The notes below the pieces were generated by a model. The model was not told where the DNA came from, made no database searches, and saw nothing but the letters and a program-made list of their open reading frames with translations. Both the position numbers and the translations under genes were made by a program. A stretch of DNA of 64,000 nt. It comes from Heterocephalus glaber. Taxonomy: Eukaryota > Chordata > Mammalia > Rodentia > Bathyergidae. The stretch covers positions 2,924,829-2,988,828 of the forward strand of contig NW_004624880.1 in NCBI RefSeq assembly GCF_000247695.1. The letters are read 5' to 3'. The stretch's first letter is position 1. The number at the start of each line of letters is the position of its first letter. Shown one piece after another: positions 22,371-34,840 of this stretch.

Positions 22371-23013
22371 TTTAAGGTGCCAGGTAGCAGGTAGGTTATG
22401 AGACAGGACCCAGACGCACTTACTAGTGGAGCAAAGGACCCAGATATTTCTGCAAAAGATTGAAAGCAAACACATCAAACATTTCACCATTTTTTTTAGC
22501 ATAGCAGCCTTTTGCTATATATGTATTTAAGTAAACTTTGAAAATTAGTTCATGTAATACCAGAACATAGGTATCCATTTCCTTTGAGAGAAAGTAACAA
22601 CGCGAAAGCAGCCAAATGGAAAAATAACAAAAATTCCTTGCATTCCATGAGGTTTATCCCCTTAGCCAACCCAACCTGCTTAAGTGTGTGAAGGAAAATT
22701 GCATAGCACATCTCAGCAGTCTAGTGCATTTGAATGTTATTTTTTAGGGGGGACAGATCTGCTCATATTTTATGTGTGGTGCTTTTTGTCCAGTGCTTAA
22801 ATTCTTATGAAACTTATGGTGTTATGTAAATAGATAAATAGGACTCTGGTTTCCTCACTTTGGGACACAGAAAATGAGGGAGCTTGGGTTATTGTAGGAG
22901 GGAACTTTCTTGCTGCCCTTTTCCACTAGTGGTATGATTAGGATGGAGGAAGGACTAAGCAGAGATAGTAACGTGGAGCAGGTGGCTTCTTCTAGCGACT
23001 TTAAGGTGTAGAT
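22371..23013. other. Unique-looking non-coding DNA
   Basis: Nothing recognised. Confidence 0.35.
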
Positions 23014-23027
23014 ATATTCCCATTTTT

Positions 23028-23156
23028 AAATTTTTTATTTATTTAAAATATATTTTTTAAAGTTATTTATTTATTTATTTAGGTACTGGGGATCGAAGTC
23101 GGATCCTTGCGCTTGCGAGGCAGGCACGGAAACCACGGAGCTAAATCCCCGGCCCC
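23028..23156 (-). mobile_element. ID-type tRNA-derived SINE with long TTTA-rich tail
   Basis: Reverse-complement B box GGATCGAAGTC and A box GAGCTAAATCCCC are present. The tail, read on this strand, is (TTTA)n at 23050-23082. Target-site duplications flank it: ATATTCCCATTTTT at 23014-23027 and ATATTCCTATTTTT at 23157-23170, with one mismatch. Confidence 0.93.
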
Positions 23157-23170
23157 ATATTCCTATTTTT

Positions 23171-24685
23171 TTTTTTTTTAAAAATGTTGATTGCCAGAAT
23201 TTTCCAAATTATAAGTGGGGGTTTTTCTTGTTACTGTTTTGTTGCTAGAGGGAATGGGAGATTACTTGGAGAATTATATTGTGCTCATTAGCTGTAGAAG
23301 GGTTCAAAGTAGTTTGAGCCTTTAAACTCCAGCAACGTTTATCATGTCTCTGAAATTAATGCTACATGTTGTTTCTCTCTTTCCCGTTCTTGGTACGTTG
23401 CCCAAATATTCTGGCCACCCAAGGATTTCTTTTTCCAGTCCTCTGAGGACCTACTTTGGTTTTTCAATACCCAAGAAAGGCCCATATCTGTCTCTACGTG
23501 CCATTTGAGAAATTTGTCTTTTCAGGACTCTGAGGAGAATGTGGTTTCCCTTCTCTGCCTTGGCCACAGTGCCAGTGTTTGGAGCTGAATTAACACCACG
23601 CTTCCTCTCCGGTCTGCTGAGGTTTGGTTTCTGCTCTCCTGCTCCACCTGCTGGAATCAGCTCCCCACACAAGCGTCCAGCCTCTAACCCCAGCATCCCA
23701 GCAGGAGCCCAAGCCAGAACCTCAGCCCAAGCAGATGTTATTCAGGCTGCCAGATTTCTGTCCAGACCTTATCTATGCTGTCTCCACTGGCTCCCCATCT
23801 CAGAATCCCAAGTGTCCTCAGATGACTTGCCTCACGGTCATGCAGACCCTGCACTCCTCGTCCAGAAGGGGGAGCCTGCCACTTTGGGGGTTGCTGACTG
23901 GCAGCTCCTGCCCTTGTCTGAATGTGTGGTCAGTGGGGGCCACCATCTCCTTAGCAGAGAAAATGCACATGGATTTTCTTTGAAATGTCACCAGACACCT
24001 GGCCTTATCCTTTAATGGATGTCCCATTGTGTCCCCAACATGTCCCCTGATTGAGCCACTCGTTTCTCCCGAGATGCTCAGGGACTGGGAATTTTGCTTT
24101 TTATCTTGTAGTACTCTGGACTTTCCACAGTCTCACAAAAATTGGTGATTCTAACCAAGTAACCACAAAGACAGTCAAAAGCTGCTTTTTATTAGCTGAA
24201 TTAAGTAGTAAATCAAGTTACCCTCTGTTGTAGGTTGATGGTCTCTTGATTGCTGTTGTTTACATTTGTTTCTTCTCCATCATGTGCAGCCTGAAACACA
24301 GTGGGTTCTTCACAAAAGCTTGTGTAACAAGCAGACTCTCTCTTTTTGAAACTTTTCTATTTTTCTGTAAAAGGAAAAAACCGAGATGAGATTCTGAAAG
24401 TTCATTCCTAATTTAAGGCCCCCTACCCCAAAAGCTGACCTGATAGAAAAAAATGGTGAGGAATAGTAGCGATTTCTATTATCATTTTGATACAAATGAT
24501 ATTGTCTCTTAAATGCTATTTAAGAGAATACTATTGTCTCCTAAAGTTAGAAAAAATGAAATATACACAAAGTGGCTAGATCTGAGATAGAACTTCCTGA
24601 GAGCAAAGGTTACAGGCTGCTCTTATGAAATACAAATGGGGGTATGCCAACAACTCCTCTAGAGAGGATAACATGTCCATTTTGT
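23171..24685. other. GC-richer unique DNA with overlapping open frames
   Basis: Frames 23539-24015 (158 codons) and 23624-23983 (119 codons) overlap on the + strand. Neither has a recognisable domain, and having two frames open at once fits stop-codon scarcity in GC-rich sequence better than a gene. Confidence 0.35.
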
Positions 24686-24689
24686 TCTA

Positions 24690-25060
24690 TAAGCACTTAT
24701 TAAGCTCCTGCATTGTGTCAGCACTGTATGACATGCTGGAATTTAAAAGATTAAGTACAGTGCCTTGCCACTGAGAAGATGGAGACAGAAGAACAGACAT
24801 CAATATAATTTTCTAATTTTGTCTCTCTAAGGAGAAGTGTGCCCAGGGTGCTGTGGGAACACGATAAAGGACCCCTCATCCAAGCTGTGCAGGTAGGGAA
24901 GGCTTCCAGGAGGAGGTAGTGCTTGTGCTGAGTCTTACCACAGGGTGAGGATGTCCACATGAACACAGACTCAGTGCGTTCCATAAGAGGGGACAGCGAG
25001 GTTGGCAGATGTGCAACCCTCTTCAGGCCACAGGAAATCCTTTCAGCCCTTCTCAGTTGA
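24690..25060 (+). repeat. Old L1M-type 3' UTR relic
   Basis: AAGCACTTATTAAGCTCCTG, GTCAGCACTGTATGACATGC, CAGGGTGCTGTGGGAACACG, GGGAAGGCTTCCAGGAGGAG and GTGCTGAGTCTTACCACAGG occur in family order. Confidence 0.65.
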
Positions 25061-26225
25061 GTCATCTGGAAAAAGCTGCTGTCCTATAGAACCTGTCTTA
25101 CAGTCTTGGTGGGCAAAGGGAGCTCAGTTTTCTCTCATGGTGGGCTCCTCATCTTGTTGAAACACCTTCATGTAGATTTCGAAGGGAACAGGGGATGGGG
25201 AGAATCCTGCTTTTCCATACATCCAAGGATCATTGTCCTTGAAGCAGCCTTTCTGCCAACATTCAGGGCGCTGCAGAACTGGACACCTTTGATGCTTCGG
25301 ATTCCATGTATCTGGGAGCTGCCTGGGGTGCCAGGCAGCCTGGACCAAGAGCTCTGCATGCCATCTAGGTTACCACTGAGAGGAGTGCTGGGACCATTCA
25401 GCTCTCTCACAGCAGCTGCGGTTTGAATTACCACAGATTATTTTACTCAGCCCCAGTGTACAGATGGGAAAATTGAGGCTAACATGCATGGAGCCACTTT
25501 CTAGATCCTGGGGAATAACTTATTCTTCATTATTTTAGCTTCTTACTTCAGTGCTGCAGCAACTGCTTTGCTGGAGTGGGAACCTCCAAGAGGGATTTTT
25601 TTTTTCCCGGAGACAGCTACTTGTTAGAAATGGCCTGTTTTCATTGGATACCCTACCCATTGGCTCACAGTGATGGAGGTCAGGGTTCCCACCTGCCCCA
25701 GGGAGATCATTCAGTCCCAGCCATGGCAGCTCGTGTCCTCAAGGCCCTTGGCCATCAACAGAGAGAGGAATCTGGGGCAAACAAAGCAAGGAGCGGTGGT
25801 GGCTGCAGACCTGAGCTTTCTGTGCCCACTTGCGGGGGGGGAGGCAGCAGAGTCTGTGCCAGGAGCTATGCAACTTCTGTACCCCCTTCCCAGGCCCCTC
25901 AGCTCATCTGCTGGCTCTCAGAACTCAGGCGTCCTGAATGGGTCTTTGTGTGTACCCCAGGAGCTGGCTCAGAAGAGCCCTGATGGAAATGCTGGCCAGC
26001 GATGTCTCCTCTGCATCCAGGCGCAGACAGGCTTGGTGCCCATCTTGTGGGAGGCACGGCTTTTCTGTGCTGCTTCACCCCTTGGGGTTGGGAGCGAGCA
26101 GGACCCTGATGAATGGGAGAAATGTTTTGCAGCCCTGTTTGGTGAGGTTTCAGGCAGCAGGGCCCGGGGAATGACAACTCCTCAGTCCCTTCCCCGGGCC
26201 TCTCTTTCCCACTCTCTGGGCTACT
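25061..26225. other. GC-rich unique DNA with overlapping open frames
   Basis: Open frames 25576-25983, 25670-26356 and 25938-26174 overlap in different frames. The 228-codon one runs into the B1 element at 26226, so its C-terminus is SINE sequence. No domain is visible. A short MIR-like word (GTACAGATGGGAAAATTGAG) occurs at 25460. Confidence 0.35.
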
Positions 26226-26346
26226 TTTTTTTTTTTTTTCCTGAGGTAGGTTTTCACTTAAGACCCTGTATATCCCAGGCTGTGCTCAAACTTGCCGTTC
26301 TTCTTCCTCACCCTGCCAGATTACAGGTGTGCACCACCACACCCAG
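26226..26346 (-). mobile_element. B1 (7SL-derived) SINE, decayed
   Basis: A T-run at 26226-26240 is followed by TTAAGACCCTGTATATCCCA, GGCTGTGCTCAAACTTGCCG and ATTACAGGTGTGCACCACCA, ending CACCCAGC. This is a minus-strand B1. Confidence 0.85.
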
Positions 26347-27626
26347 CTTCAGCTGACTTTGCCCCCAGTGATGACTGGGGTAATATTCATAACAGGACCT
26401 GCCATTCCATTCCGTGGCCACCCCCTAGGTGCCTAATCCTATTTAATTAAACCTTTCAGGTGTCCTGTGAAATATTTTATCTCACAATCCTCATTTCACA
26501 GGTGAAAAAACCAAGACATAGGAATGGTAAGCATCCCAAGTAGTTCTGAACAGGAGGCTGCACACAGATGGGTGGATCTCTGCCCTGATCTCACCTTCCC
26601 AGGTTTCCAGGAGTCTCTTGCCAAACACTGAAGTCCTAGGCCACTTGTGCAGTCAGCTACCTGAGAAATCCCCCATGTTCCAGGGGCTGGTGCTGAAAAA
26701 AGACCCAGACTTGTGGCCTTCTGGGGTCTCATTCTGTTTACATCACCACCCCTTTGTGCTCTGTTTCTCTCCTTCTTTTTTAATCTTCTTTTTAAATCAT
26801 TTTATATGATAGAAGAAACTGGAGATATAGAAGGAAAATATTACAGTACAACTAAATATTGAAAATTTTGTTCAAGACCTTCACCCCCAACCCCTGGAAA
26901 CAGAGTGGTTTAAAGAGACAAGCCCCACGCAGTAGCCAGAGTACAGGATGCTTTGGGGCGTGGGTGACCCCGCCTCTGTGACCAACTGCACTTACTGCCC
27001 ACCACAGTCCTCCTTTGTCAATGCTGGGATGAGGATTAATCCCCACGTCTGACTCTGAGACTTGCTGTAGTCAGGCTGGAGAGCAGGCAGGGATCTTGCT
27101 TTTACTCTTTTCTTAGGAGATAGATGCAGTGATGACAATGGCATTGGCGCCTATCCACCTGGCTTCTCTTAGGGTGACAGGACTCTCTCTGCAGAGGTGT
27201 AATGGTTGGTCTCTAATGTAGAGAAGTGCAGTGGCCCTTTTGGGAAACAGAAATGTTAGCCATGGCTTTTAGAACAGCTCTGTCAGCTGAGCCAATGGCC
27301 ATCTGTGAAGGGCTATATTTTTCTATTTGCAAAATAGGTTATGAAAAATCTATGGTAAACAAAGAGAGACAGCAGAAGAAACATAACGAGAAGTTCTAGC
27401 TATGTGATATGGTGAGATATCAGGCAAAATTGTAAATTGCCTGCCAAGGCCTTCTTTTGTCTTACCAGTTCTTTTCTTTTTTAAGAAAAGTTAGCTTCTC
27501 ATCTCTCTAGACCTTTTCCCATCTCTGTATAGTTTATAGTCTATACTCTTCTGGAAACAGAAGACTCAATATTAACTATCATAGACCTCATGTGGAGGGA
27601 GATTCTTTTTTATTTTTTAAAAAAGT
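26347..27626. other. Non-coding DNA with a short MIR trace
   Basis: TTTCACAGGTGAAAAAACCA near 26490 is a small MIR-like piece. Nothing else recognised. Confidence 0.3.
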
Positions 27627-27627
27627 C

Positions 27628-27697
27628 TGGTGTTGGGGATCAAACCCAGGCCCTTGCACATGCCAAGCAAGTGCCCTACCACTGTGCTACAGCCCTG
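27628..27697 (-). mobile_element. ID-type SINE, older variant
   Basis: GGTGTTGGGGATCAAACCCA, CCTTGCACATGCCAAGCAAG and TACCACTGTGCTACAGCCC are the reverse complement of an ID with a GTAGAGC-type A box, closer to other rodent IDs than the TTCC-type copies in this window. Confidence 0.88.
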
Positions 27698-28300
27698 ATA
27701 GATTCATCTTTAACATACAACAAAAAGAAACTCTGGAACTGGAATCCTCAGTTATGCATGGTATAGTGTGTTCTTTCCTTCCATGTGATGAGTTACTGTC
27801 TATTCTTAGCCACTATCATTTTCAGCTAAAGAGATGGTAATGTCATAATGATGGATATAAGAATTGAGTAGTCATTCTATGTGTTATTCTCCAAGCTGGT
27901 TTCTATAATCATCTTGCAGCTCTCTCATATCCAAGGGTCTCTGAGTATGTTTCTCCATTAAATTATTGCCTTCATCATGGGTTATTATTGCAATCTAATT
28001 GTGGTGATATGTAATCAATGCTTATACTTTGAGTAACTGAAGCATAAGTGGAAGCAGAGAAATGCCCATCATAATCAAGATAGTCATCTGTAGATGACTA
28101 AGGTCCTGAAGATGTAGGATGTTGAACAAACAAGAGCCACGTACAACCATTAGATTACCTTTCAGTTTCAGCCCTTCTCAACTCAGTATGCTGTCAGTCT
28201 CTGGTACTTATTCTTGGGAGTCACTTGTTTCTTTTTTTATGTTGCTAGTCACATTTCTGAGAATAGAGCTCACCATTAAAACAAATAATAGTTAAAGATG
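27698..28300. other. Unique-looking non-coding DNA
   Basis: Nothing recognised. Confidence 0.35.
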
Positions 28301-28309
28301 GCAGAATTA

Positions 28310-28890
28310 GAAGGCTTTGTGGGTAATGCAGGATGGACACTTTAAAGGACTTTTTGATTTTAACAAGGAGAATATATAAGAGGGAAAACACTTTTGGATA
28401 GGACAGTGAAATTTACCTCTGGTGTGTGGGCTCCTTGAAGTCTTGGTAACTTTCCAGGTCTAAGTCTTTTATTCATAGGGTGACATGCTAGTTATTTAGC
28501 GAGTTTAGTCTGTGAATAGAGATGTCCACATACTTACTGCTCAGCAGGCAATGTAGAATCACTTTTTTGGACTGTGACCAGGGGACAATAGAGTATTACC
28601 AAAAATTTTCAAACAGAAGAGGAACATTATCAGAAGCATCCATTTAGAAGACCAAGTAAAAGTCACATATAAAATGGGTTACAGTTGGTAGGTACTAATC
28701 TGGAAAAACCAACTGGAAGATATATAGTTATAGTCCAGTAGAAAAAAAGAGAACTTTCTCAAGGATAACTGCAGCAGCAACAAAAGAAAGGGACCAATTC
28801 AAGAAGTATAATGGAGAAAGAATGGGGAGAGCTTGGCAACTCAGCAGCTATAAAGGAAGAGAATGCATGAGGGAGGAATACCTATGATAT
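28310..28890 (+). repeat. Possible old L1M-type relic
   Basis: AGGCTTTGTGGGTAATGCAG, GAGGAACATTATCAGAAGCA and ATTTAGAAGACCAAGTAAAA weakly follow the L1M 3' UTR order. Assignment is tentative. Confidence 0.3.
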
Positions 28891-29925
28891 AGTCACTATC
28901 TGATTGGGTATTTGTCTAATGGTCAATGGAAGCAGCTGAACTTTCTGCATTTTCTTGCTGAGAAAGAAGGGGGAAACAGTGGCCTGTTAGCTGTGAAAAC
29001 TTAAAGCCATCATTATAGGTGGAGTATGAACCTGACACAGGATGAGTCAGTATCAGAAATAGGGTGGTGGACACAAGTTTGAGAGATGGGGCCCCTCTTC
29101 TACTCCGACTCTTAATGATTATGGTATTTGTTATGTATATTGCTTTTGGTGAGTGGGGCTCTCTGTACACAGAAGGGAGGAGGATTCCCCAAATAATTAG
29201 AAAGCAAAAAATATCTGACAAAGTACCATAGCAATATCCTGCCCAATCACCAGAATTGGGTGATTTTCAGTGTTCTGAATCAGTTCCCATCCTCCCTCTT
29301 CATGTCACCATTTCCCTATCCATAACATCAAGTCTCTGGTACCAGATTTCCTCAGATTTAACAGTAAAATGGGAACTGATTTTTTTTTATTAAGTTCTGA
29401 GTTCATTGCTGTCATGCCACCCAAAGACAGTAAAGCAAGTAGGCTTTTGGAAGTCTAGTAGAGATGGCATCTTTTGGCCTTTAAGATGAACAATTTTAAC
29501 GTGGGACCATGGTGCTTGTTCATTGGCATATCTCTGTGTGCCTCTCAGACTTGATAGTTCTGAAATCATGCAAAGAAAAATATTTTGATAAATGAAGTCC
29601 AGCTAACTAAAATTTTCTTTAATGATCAACCTGGGCCCAAGATCTGTCTTCTTTTATTATGTAGGTTAGTCCTTGGCCAAAAACCTATGAAATGCTCTAA
29701 AGATGAGCAGCTCTTGAAGGTCCAGCTGTATCTTTAATGAAAATGAAAAATGACTGTTTTCATAACTCCATTTAGTTTCCCACTCTGAAGATTGCTTTTA
29801 GATTGATAGTTATTCCCTTCTTGATATAGAAATACAGATATCTACTATTCATCAGTTTATATAGAAGATCTGCACATTGTTGTGTTTGTACCAGTTTTTA
29901 AATGTTTCTCAGAAGCATGAATATA
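28891..29925. other. Unique-looking non-coding DNA
   Basis: A 101-codon minus-strand frame (28916-29221) has no motif. Nothing else recognised. Confidence 0.35.
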
Positions 29926-29929
29926 TGGT

Positions 29930-30018
29930 TTTTTGTTTTTTTTTTTTTGGGGGGGGTAGCGGGGATTCAACTTGTGAGGCAGGTGGTGGCAAAACTGAGC
30001 TAAGTCCCAGGCCGGCCC
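29930..30018 (-). mobile_element. ID-type SINE with internal deletion
   Basis: A poly-T/poly-G tail (29930-29957) precedes GCGGGGATTCAACTTGTGAG and CTGAGCTAAGTCCCAGGCC. Part of the B-box side is missing compared with the copy at 31287-31372. Confidence 0.8.
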
Positions 30019-31275
30019 CTGGTTACTCTTGATTGCCAAATCCCAAAGGGGCCTAGAAGGGCTGTGTGTTGCTGAGGGCTCTTGGCAGAGCCCAGCCCTA
30101 GGAGAGTTATCACCATGCACCTCTTACCATAAAGCCAGGCTTTTTGATAAGGTCACTGGGACAAGCTCAGGTTCCTAGAATGTATTTACACATTGGCAAA
30201 TGAGACATGCATGGTTCCATTGTCTTCTAAGTTTAAAATAGGATTTTTGACTGGTAACCTTTTAGTTTCTGTCAAGGGTAAGAAAGTTCAGTTCTAACTG
30301 ACTGCTCTGTGTCTGGACACATGCACATATGGCCTATGAAATTGTGTTTAGTTTTTTCTTTCCAAGAGTTTGTGTATGCCCAGTCTGAAGAATGCCCTAG
30401 GAGTTGGAGCATGGAGGGGCAGTGCTGTTGCCTTAGTTAGCCATAAATCAATGCCAAGAACTAAAGACATAATTCTGTGATGTTTCTGTTGTTGGAAAGA
30501 CACTATTTGGCTGCTCTTGCAGGGCCCTCTTAGAAGTGGTCAGTTCTCAATGACCTGCACATGGATTACATGCTTTGTGAATTATCCATGGATAATTTTT
30601 AATTCCAAACTGGATATACTATTGCTTGACATGCTCTCATTAAGATATCCCTCAATGTTTTCCCTTAAGCTAGGGATAAGTAGGGAATGCTGTGCATTCT
30701 AATGTTAGCATTGTTGAAAATAAACAAAGAAGTAAATTTATTGAATCATCATGGTATAACAATTTGTAAATCACAAAAACAACTTTGGAGTAACCTCTTC
30801 TGAAGTTGCATGATTTCTGCCCAAACGCTTCTCTATGATTATTAAAAATAAAAATTATCTATACACTGATTCCTTCTTCTTTCCAAAGCCAAGACTTACA
30901 GGAATGTAATTGCAGTATTCAACCCTGAACCTTGTGGGAGATCAGGAATGAGAGAGGATACTGACACATATAAATTCTTCTGCCAACTTGAGATCCTATG
31001 GGCCTTGTACTAAAAACCTTCTAGCCTTTTCCCAAGACAGTCTCCAAGCGGGTGCTTTGGAATCATCTCATCTACTCTTAAACAGGGTGGAACCTGATCA
31101 AACAATGTAAAATCAAGGTGAAAATTGGTTTTACCCAATCCCCTCCTTGAGAAAAGCATCCTGTGCCTCTTCCATCTTAAAATGAAACATGCATTTTCCG
31201 TGTTCACATTCTCCACGAGGAGGGTCCCATTCCTTTCAGGGAGGGAATGTAAGCGGATCTCCGAAGAAACCACTT
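30019..31275. other. Unique-looking non-coding DNA
   Basis: Nothing recognised. Confidence 0.35.
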
Positions 31276-31286
31276 GGCTCAGCAGT

Positions 31287-31372
31287 GTTTTGTGGTTTTT
31301 TTGGTACTGGGGATCAACCTCGGGACCTTGCGCGTTCGAGGCAGGCAGCTGAACCACTGAGCTAAATCCATG
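31287..31372 (-). mobile_element. ID-type tRNA-derived SINE
   Basis: GGTACTGGGGATCAACCTCG, CTTGCGCGTTCGAGGCAGGC and CACTGAGCTAAATCC are present. A perfect 11-base target-site duplication GGCTCAGCAGT flanks it (31276-31286 and 31373-31383). Confidence 0.93.
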
Positions 31373-31383
31373 GGCTCAGCAGT

Positions 31384-32510
31384 TTTAAGGCTTGTTGTAA
31401 TTGGCCTCACCTAAAAGAATTCAGCAAGCTGTACCTATGTCAAGAAAAATGCAAAAGCTTCCCTGAAACAGAGGGTGGATGAGATGAACTGGACTCATCT
31501 GCAAACCTAAGTGGAAAAGGAAGGTTGGACAGAAAAGCTGAAAAGTCAGACAGGCTCCAAACAAGCCTTTTTCTCACTTGGTCACAGATGAAGGCCACAT
31601 TGACTGACCTGGCCACACCAGGCAGGGTGTGGGGGTCTTCGGGTGAAGGATCTTGGGTAGGAGGCTTCCCACTTCTGTTGTAGGTGTCCTTTCTTAAAGA
31701 TAAAGCCAGTCTTTTTGCCCAGGCTGGCTCCCTACCAGCTGCTTTGTCCTTTTCTAAGATTAACCTCTCTGTGGACACCAAGGACTGGGAAAACTCTCTG
31801 ACATTCTCATGCCAAGAAGAAACTTCCTCTGTACTGACTGCTCCTGGTTCTCTAAAATGCCTCATAAGTCTTCCATATTTACACTTGGGGGTCCATCCAC
31901 CTTTCACCTGTACCTCTGCGACCTCTATGACAGCAGGTCCAGCTGTCCTGTTGCATTCCTCCTGCTTGCCATGTGCCTTGGTCCACAGTGTTAATGAGCA
32001 AATTATTGTTAACTGATGGGTAGTAATTTGGATTACTAGGAGACAGCTGATAGCAAGGCATTTTACCAATATTTTGATTCTATTTCTATAGCATGTCCGA
32101 GTGTATAGGAAGTGTTCAACCAACACCCAATGAATTAAAATTTTTCCAATGAATTAATAATCTTCAGCAGCCAGGAAGATGCTATTAGCTGCACTTCTTT
32201 GAGAGGTGAGCTGGTCAGAAAAATGAAGATATGAAGAAATCAGGGGTGCAGCATCCTTTCATCTTTCCATTCAGATTCTCTTGCCTTCTTTCTCACTCTG
32301 TGTTTACCTTTGTCTCTGCCTTTTACCACCTTTGGAGAACCTAAGATTGTCTTGGAAGCGTCCCTGCTGTCTTTGACCTCCCTGTGAATTCTGTTTCAGG
32401 TCACTCCATGTCTAAATTTCCCTTTCTGCTCTTTCCCTTCATCCCTGAACTCTGTCTTCTTCCTCCTCATCTAAGCCCTTTGTTCCCTTTGCTCAATCAG
32501 GGGGTCAATT
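31384..32510. other. Unique DNA containing an unexplained 228-codon minus-strand open frame
   Basis: The frame 31440-32126 on the - strand runs from MLVEHFLYTRTCYRNR to SVSGKLLHFS. It has a hydrophobic patch near residues 22-36 but no recognised domain. The opposite strand carries a 110-codon frame (31684-32016). No splice or promoter context supports it, and similarity to known proteins was not recognised. Confidence 0.25.
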
Positions 32511-32546
32511 CTTTAAAAAAAAAAAAGAAATTGGCTAATATGTGGG

Positions 32547-32590
32547 GGATATATATATATATTATATATATATATATGTATGTATATAAT
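32547..32590. repeat. TA-rich microsatellite
   Basis: Alternating TA over about 40 bases with minor breaks, at the edge of an L1. Confidence 0.85.
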
Positions 32591-33125
32591 GTCATAGGTA
32601 CATTTCTTTGGGGGATTGGCATATGGATAAAGCACATCTTGATCATTTTCAATCCCTTTACCTGCCTCCATTTCTTTCTCTATTTCCAAAAAGCTTATCT
32701 TTTTGCTTCCTACCATTTTTCCTTTGGTTAACTTTTATTTATTTAGGTTCAGTTTCCTCATATAAGAGAAACCACGTGATAGTCAACTTTCTGTGTCTGA
32801 CTGATTTCACTTAACATTATGGTCTCATGTTCCATGCATTTTCCTGCATATGGCATGATTTCATCCATCTTCATAGCTAAATAAATTCTATTGTGCATAT
32901 TTACCACTTTTTCTTTATCTGTTGGTGGGCTTCAAGGCTGTTTCCAGATTTTAGCTATTGTGAGTTGTGCTGCTATAAACATGGGTATGCATGTATCCCT
33001 ATAGTATGATGTCTTTAACTCTTTTGGGAATATACCCACAAGGGGTATGGCTGAGTCAATTGGAATTTATATTTTCAGTTATTTGAGGAATCTCCATAGT
33101 GATTTTACTATTTTATATTCAGAGA
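32590..33125 (-). mobile_element. LINE-1 3' part, minus strand
   Basis: TCTGACTGATTTCACTTAAC, ATCTGTTGGTGGGCTTCAAG, TTGTGCTGCTATAAACATGG, CTTTTGGGAATATACCCACA and GGAATCTCCATAGTGATTTT are the reverse complement of the L1 ORF2 end region. All frames are broken. Confidence 0.9.
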
Positions 33126-34420
33126 TCAATTCTTTAATGATCTCTCTCTCTTGTCTGCCATCCCTGCCGGCTTCACACTCCTTTTTACAAGTCTCTTCCA
33201 GGTTATATCATGCCAATGGCTTCAAACACATACCACATGCCAGCCCCACCCAAAGCTCCATAATATTCTGGAATTCTTTGTTGGCAAGCTTCAGCTTTCT
33301 ATTTCTCCTGACCCACAGAGTCTGTACTGTAAGGCTCTCACATATATGCAAAAGATAGCAGAGCAGACAACAATTTCATTTACACTTTTTACCAGTAATA
33401 CATGATATCAGTGTGGCCCCTCCACCTGGAGGTGGTATTTTAAAAATTTACTGTAATTCTAACTTTCAGAAATCCTGATTAATTTTAAGTTCTGTCATTG
33501 TACTCTGGTACTTTACTGAAGGAAATATTTTCTATTCCTTTGTTTCCATGTCTTGCTGATACAGTTTGTTTATATCTGTTTTGTTTATTCTTGAGTCCCA
33601 TTAGTATCGCCAACCGCCAAATAGACTTGGGAGGCTGTGTTCAAACAGGTGTTTGGCAACAACTTAATTGGGGAAGTATAGAAGAAATTCAAACATGGGT
33701 GGTGGTGGAAGGAGATGCTTGATAAGACAGCGCTTCTCAATATCTCTTAAAACTTCATGTGCTCCTTAAACTGGTCATTCAGAATGTAGGAGTTTTGTCT
33801 TTTCCTTTATGTTTTCCACTATATCAAAGAATTCTTTAGTACAATTGCTCCACCTAAGATGTATTTAAATCTCATGGAATTACCTGAGAGAGTAAAATTA
33901 GTAATTCAGCTCCAGCGAAAGAGAAGAAAACAGATCAAACATACTTTGGATTTGGTGATAGTGGAATTAGACCACGATATCCCTCTGTAGTAAGTAGCGT
34001 ACTTGTGTGTGGATTTTATGCATTTCTTTTGTCTAGTTTCTCCTTGTGAACACCAGTTTATTCAAGGACTCAAAGACAGAGTTACATGGATCCCCATAGT
34101 TATTTCATTCCTGTTGACTTTTTCTTTGAGCCTTCTCCTTGGCCAAAGGACTTGCAATGACTTCACCCTCCTTAGACGTTTCTGGACAGGAAGTGACCTC
34201 TCAGTTTTGGAATGAACAACCAGACTGTTTGTTATAGTGGCTCTAATTTCTCTTTGGAGATTCTTTGTTCTTCTCTGTTTCCTAAAGCTGGGTAGAGCAA
34301 AGCTCACCCCTTTTCTACCTGGGAGCCCCGTGGGTAATTGAAGACCACAATTATAGAGTTGTATCTTCATCAGCCTAAATAGTCCCAGTGCTCTAAATCC
34401 TCATGACATCTTTCTCTGTT
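33126..34420. other. Non-coding DNA, some pyrimidine-rich
   Basis: 33130-33400 is pyrimidine-rich and could be an old LINE relic read from the minus strand. 33400-34420 looks unique. Confidence 0.3.
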
Positions 34421-34424
34421 CTTT

Positions 34425-34840
34425 TCAATTTTTATTAGCACCTGTTTATAGCACATAATTACTGTATTCATCATGGGGAGTCTGTATATGTATAATGACA
34501 CATCTTAATTCTTTTTTTAAATCCTTGTACTACCTCCATCTCTTGATCACCTCCCCTGTTGCAAAAGATTGATCTCTCTGTTTCCTGTTATTTTTCATAT
34601 TGCTCTATAATTTATATTTTGGGTTTCCCATGTAAAATAAATCATATAATTTTTAAGCTGGTGTGTCTGATTTATTTCACTTAACATTATGGTCTTAAAG
34701 TACATCCATTTTCCTACAAGTGACTCAAGTTTATCCTTCTTTATGGCAGTATAGTACTCCATTGTATCTAAATACCACACTGTCTTTATCTTGTTTCCAG
34801 TCTCTTGAAGACTTTGGTTGTTCTATTCTCAGTGTGCTCC
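34425..34840 (-). mobile_element. LINE-1 3' part, minus strand, with ORF2 tail
   Basis: The minus-strand frame 34595-34780 reads LDTMEYYTAIKKDKLESLVG, then MLSEINQTHQLKN, the last segment of L1 ORF2p. The UTR lies at 34425-34590. It is 5'-truncated and inactive. Confidence 0.92.

Noticed and set aside
25670..26356. 228-codon + strand open frame
   Set aside because: Its 3' part is read-through of a minus-strand B1 SINE, it overlaps other open frames in GC-rich DNA, and it has no recognisable domain.
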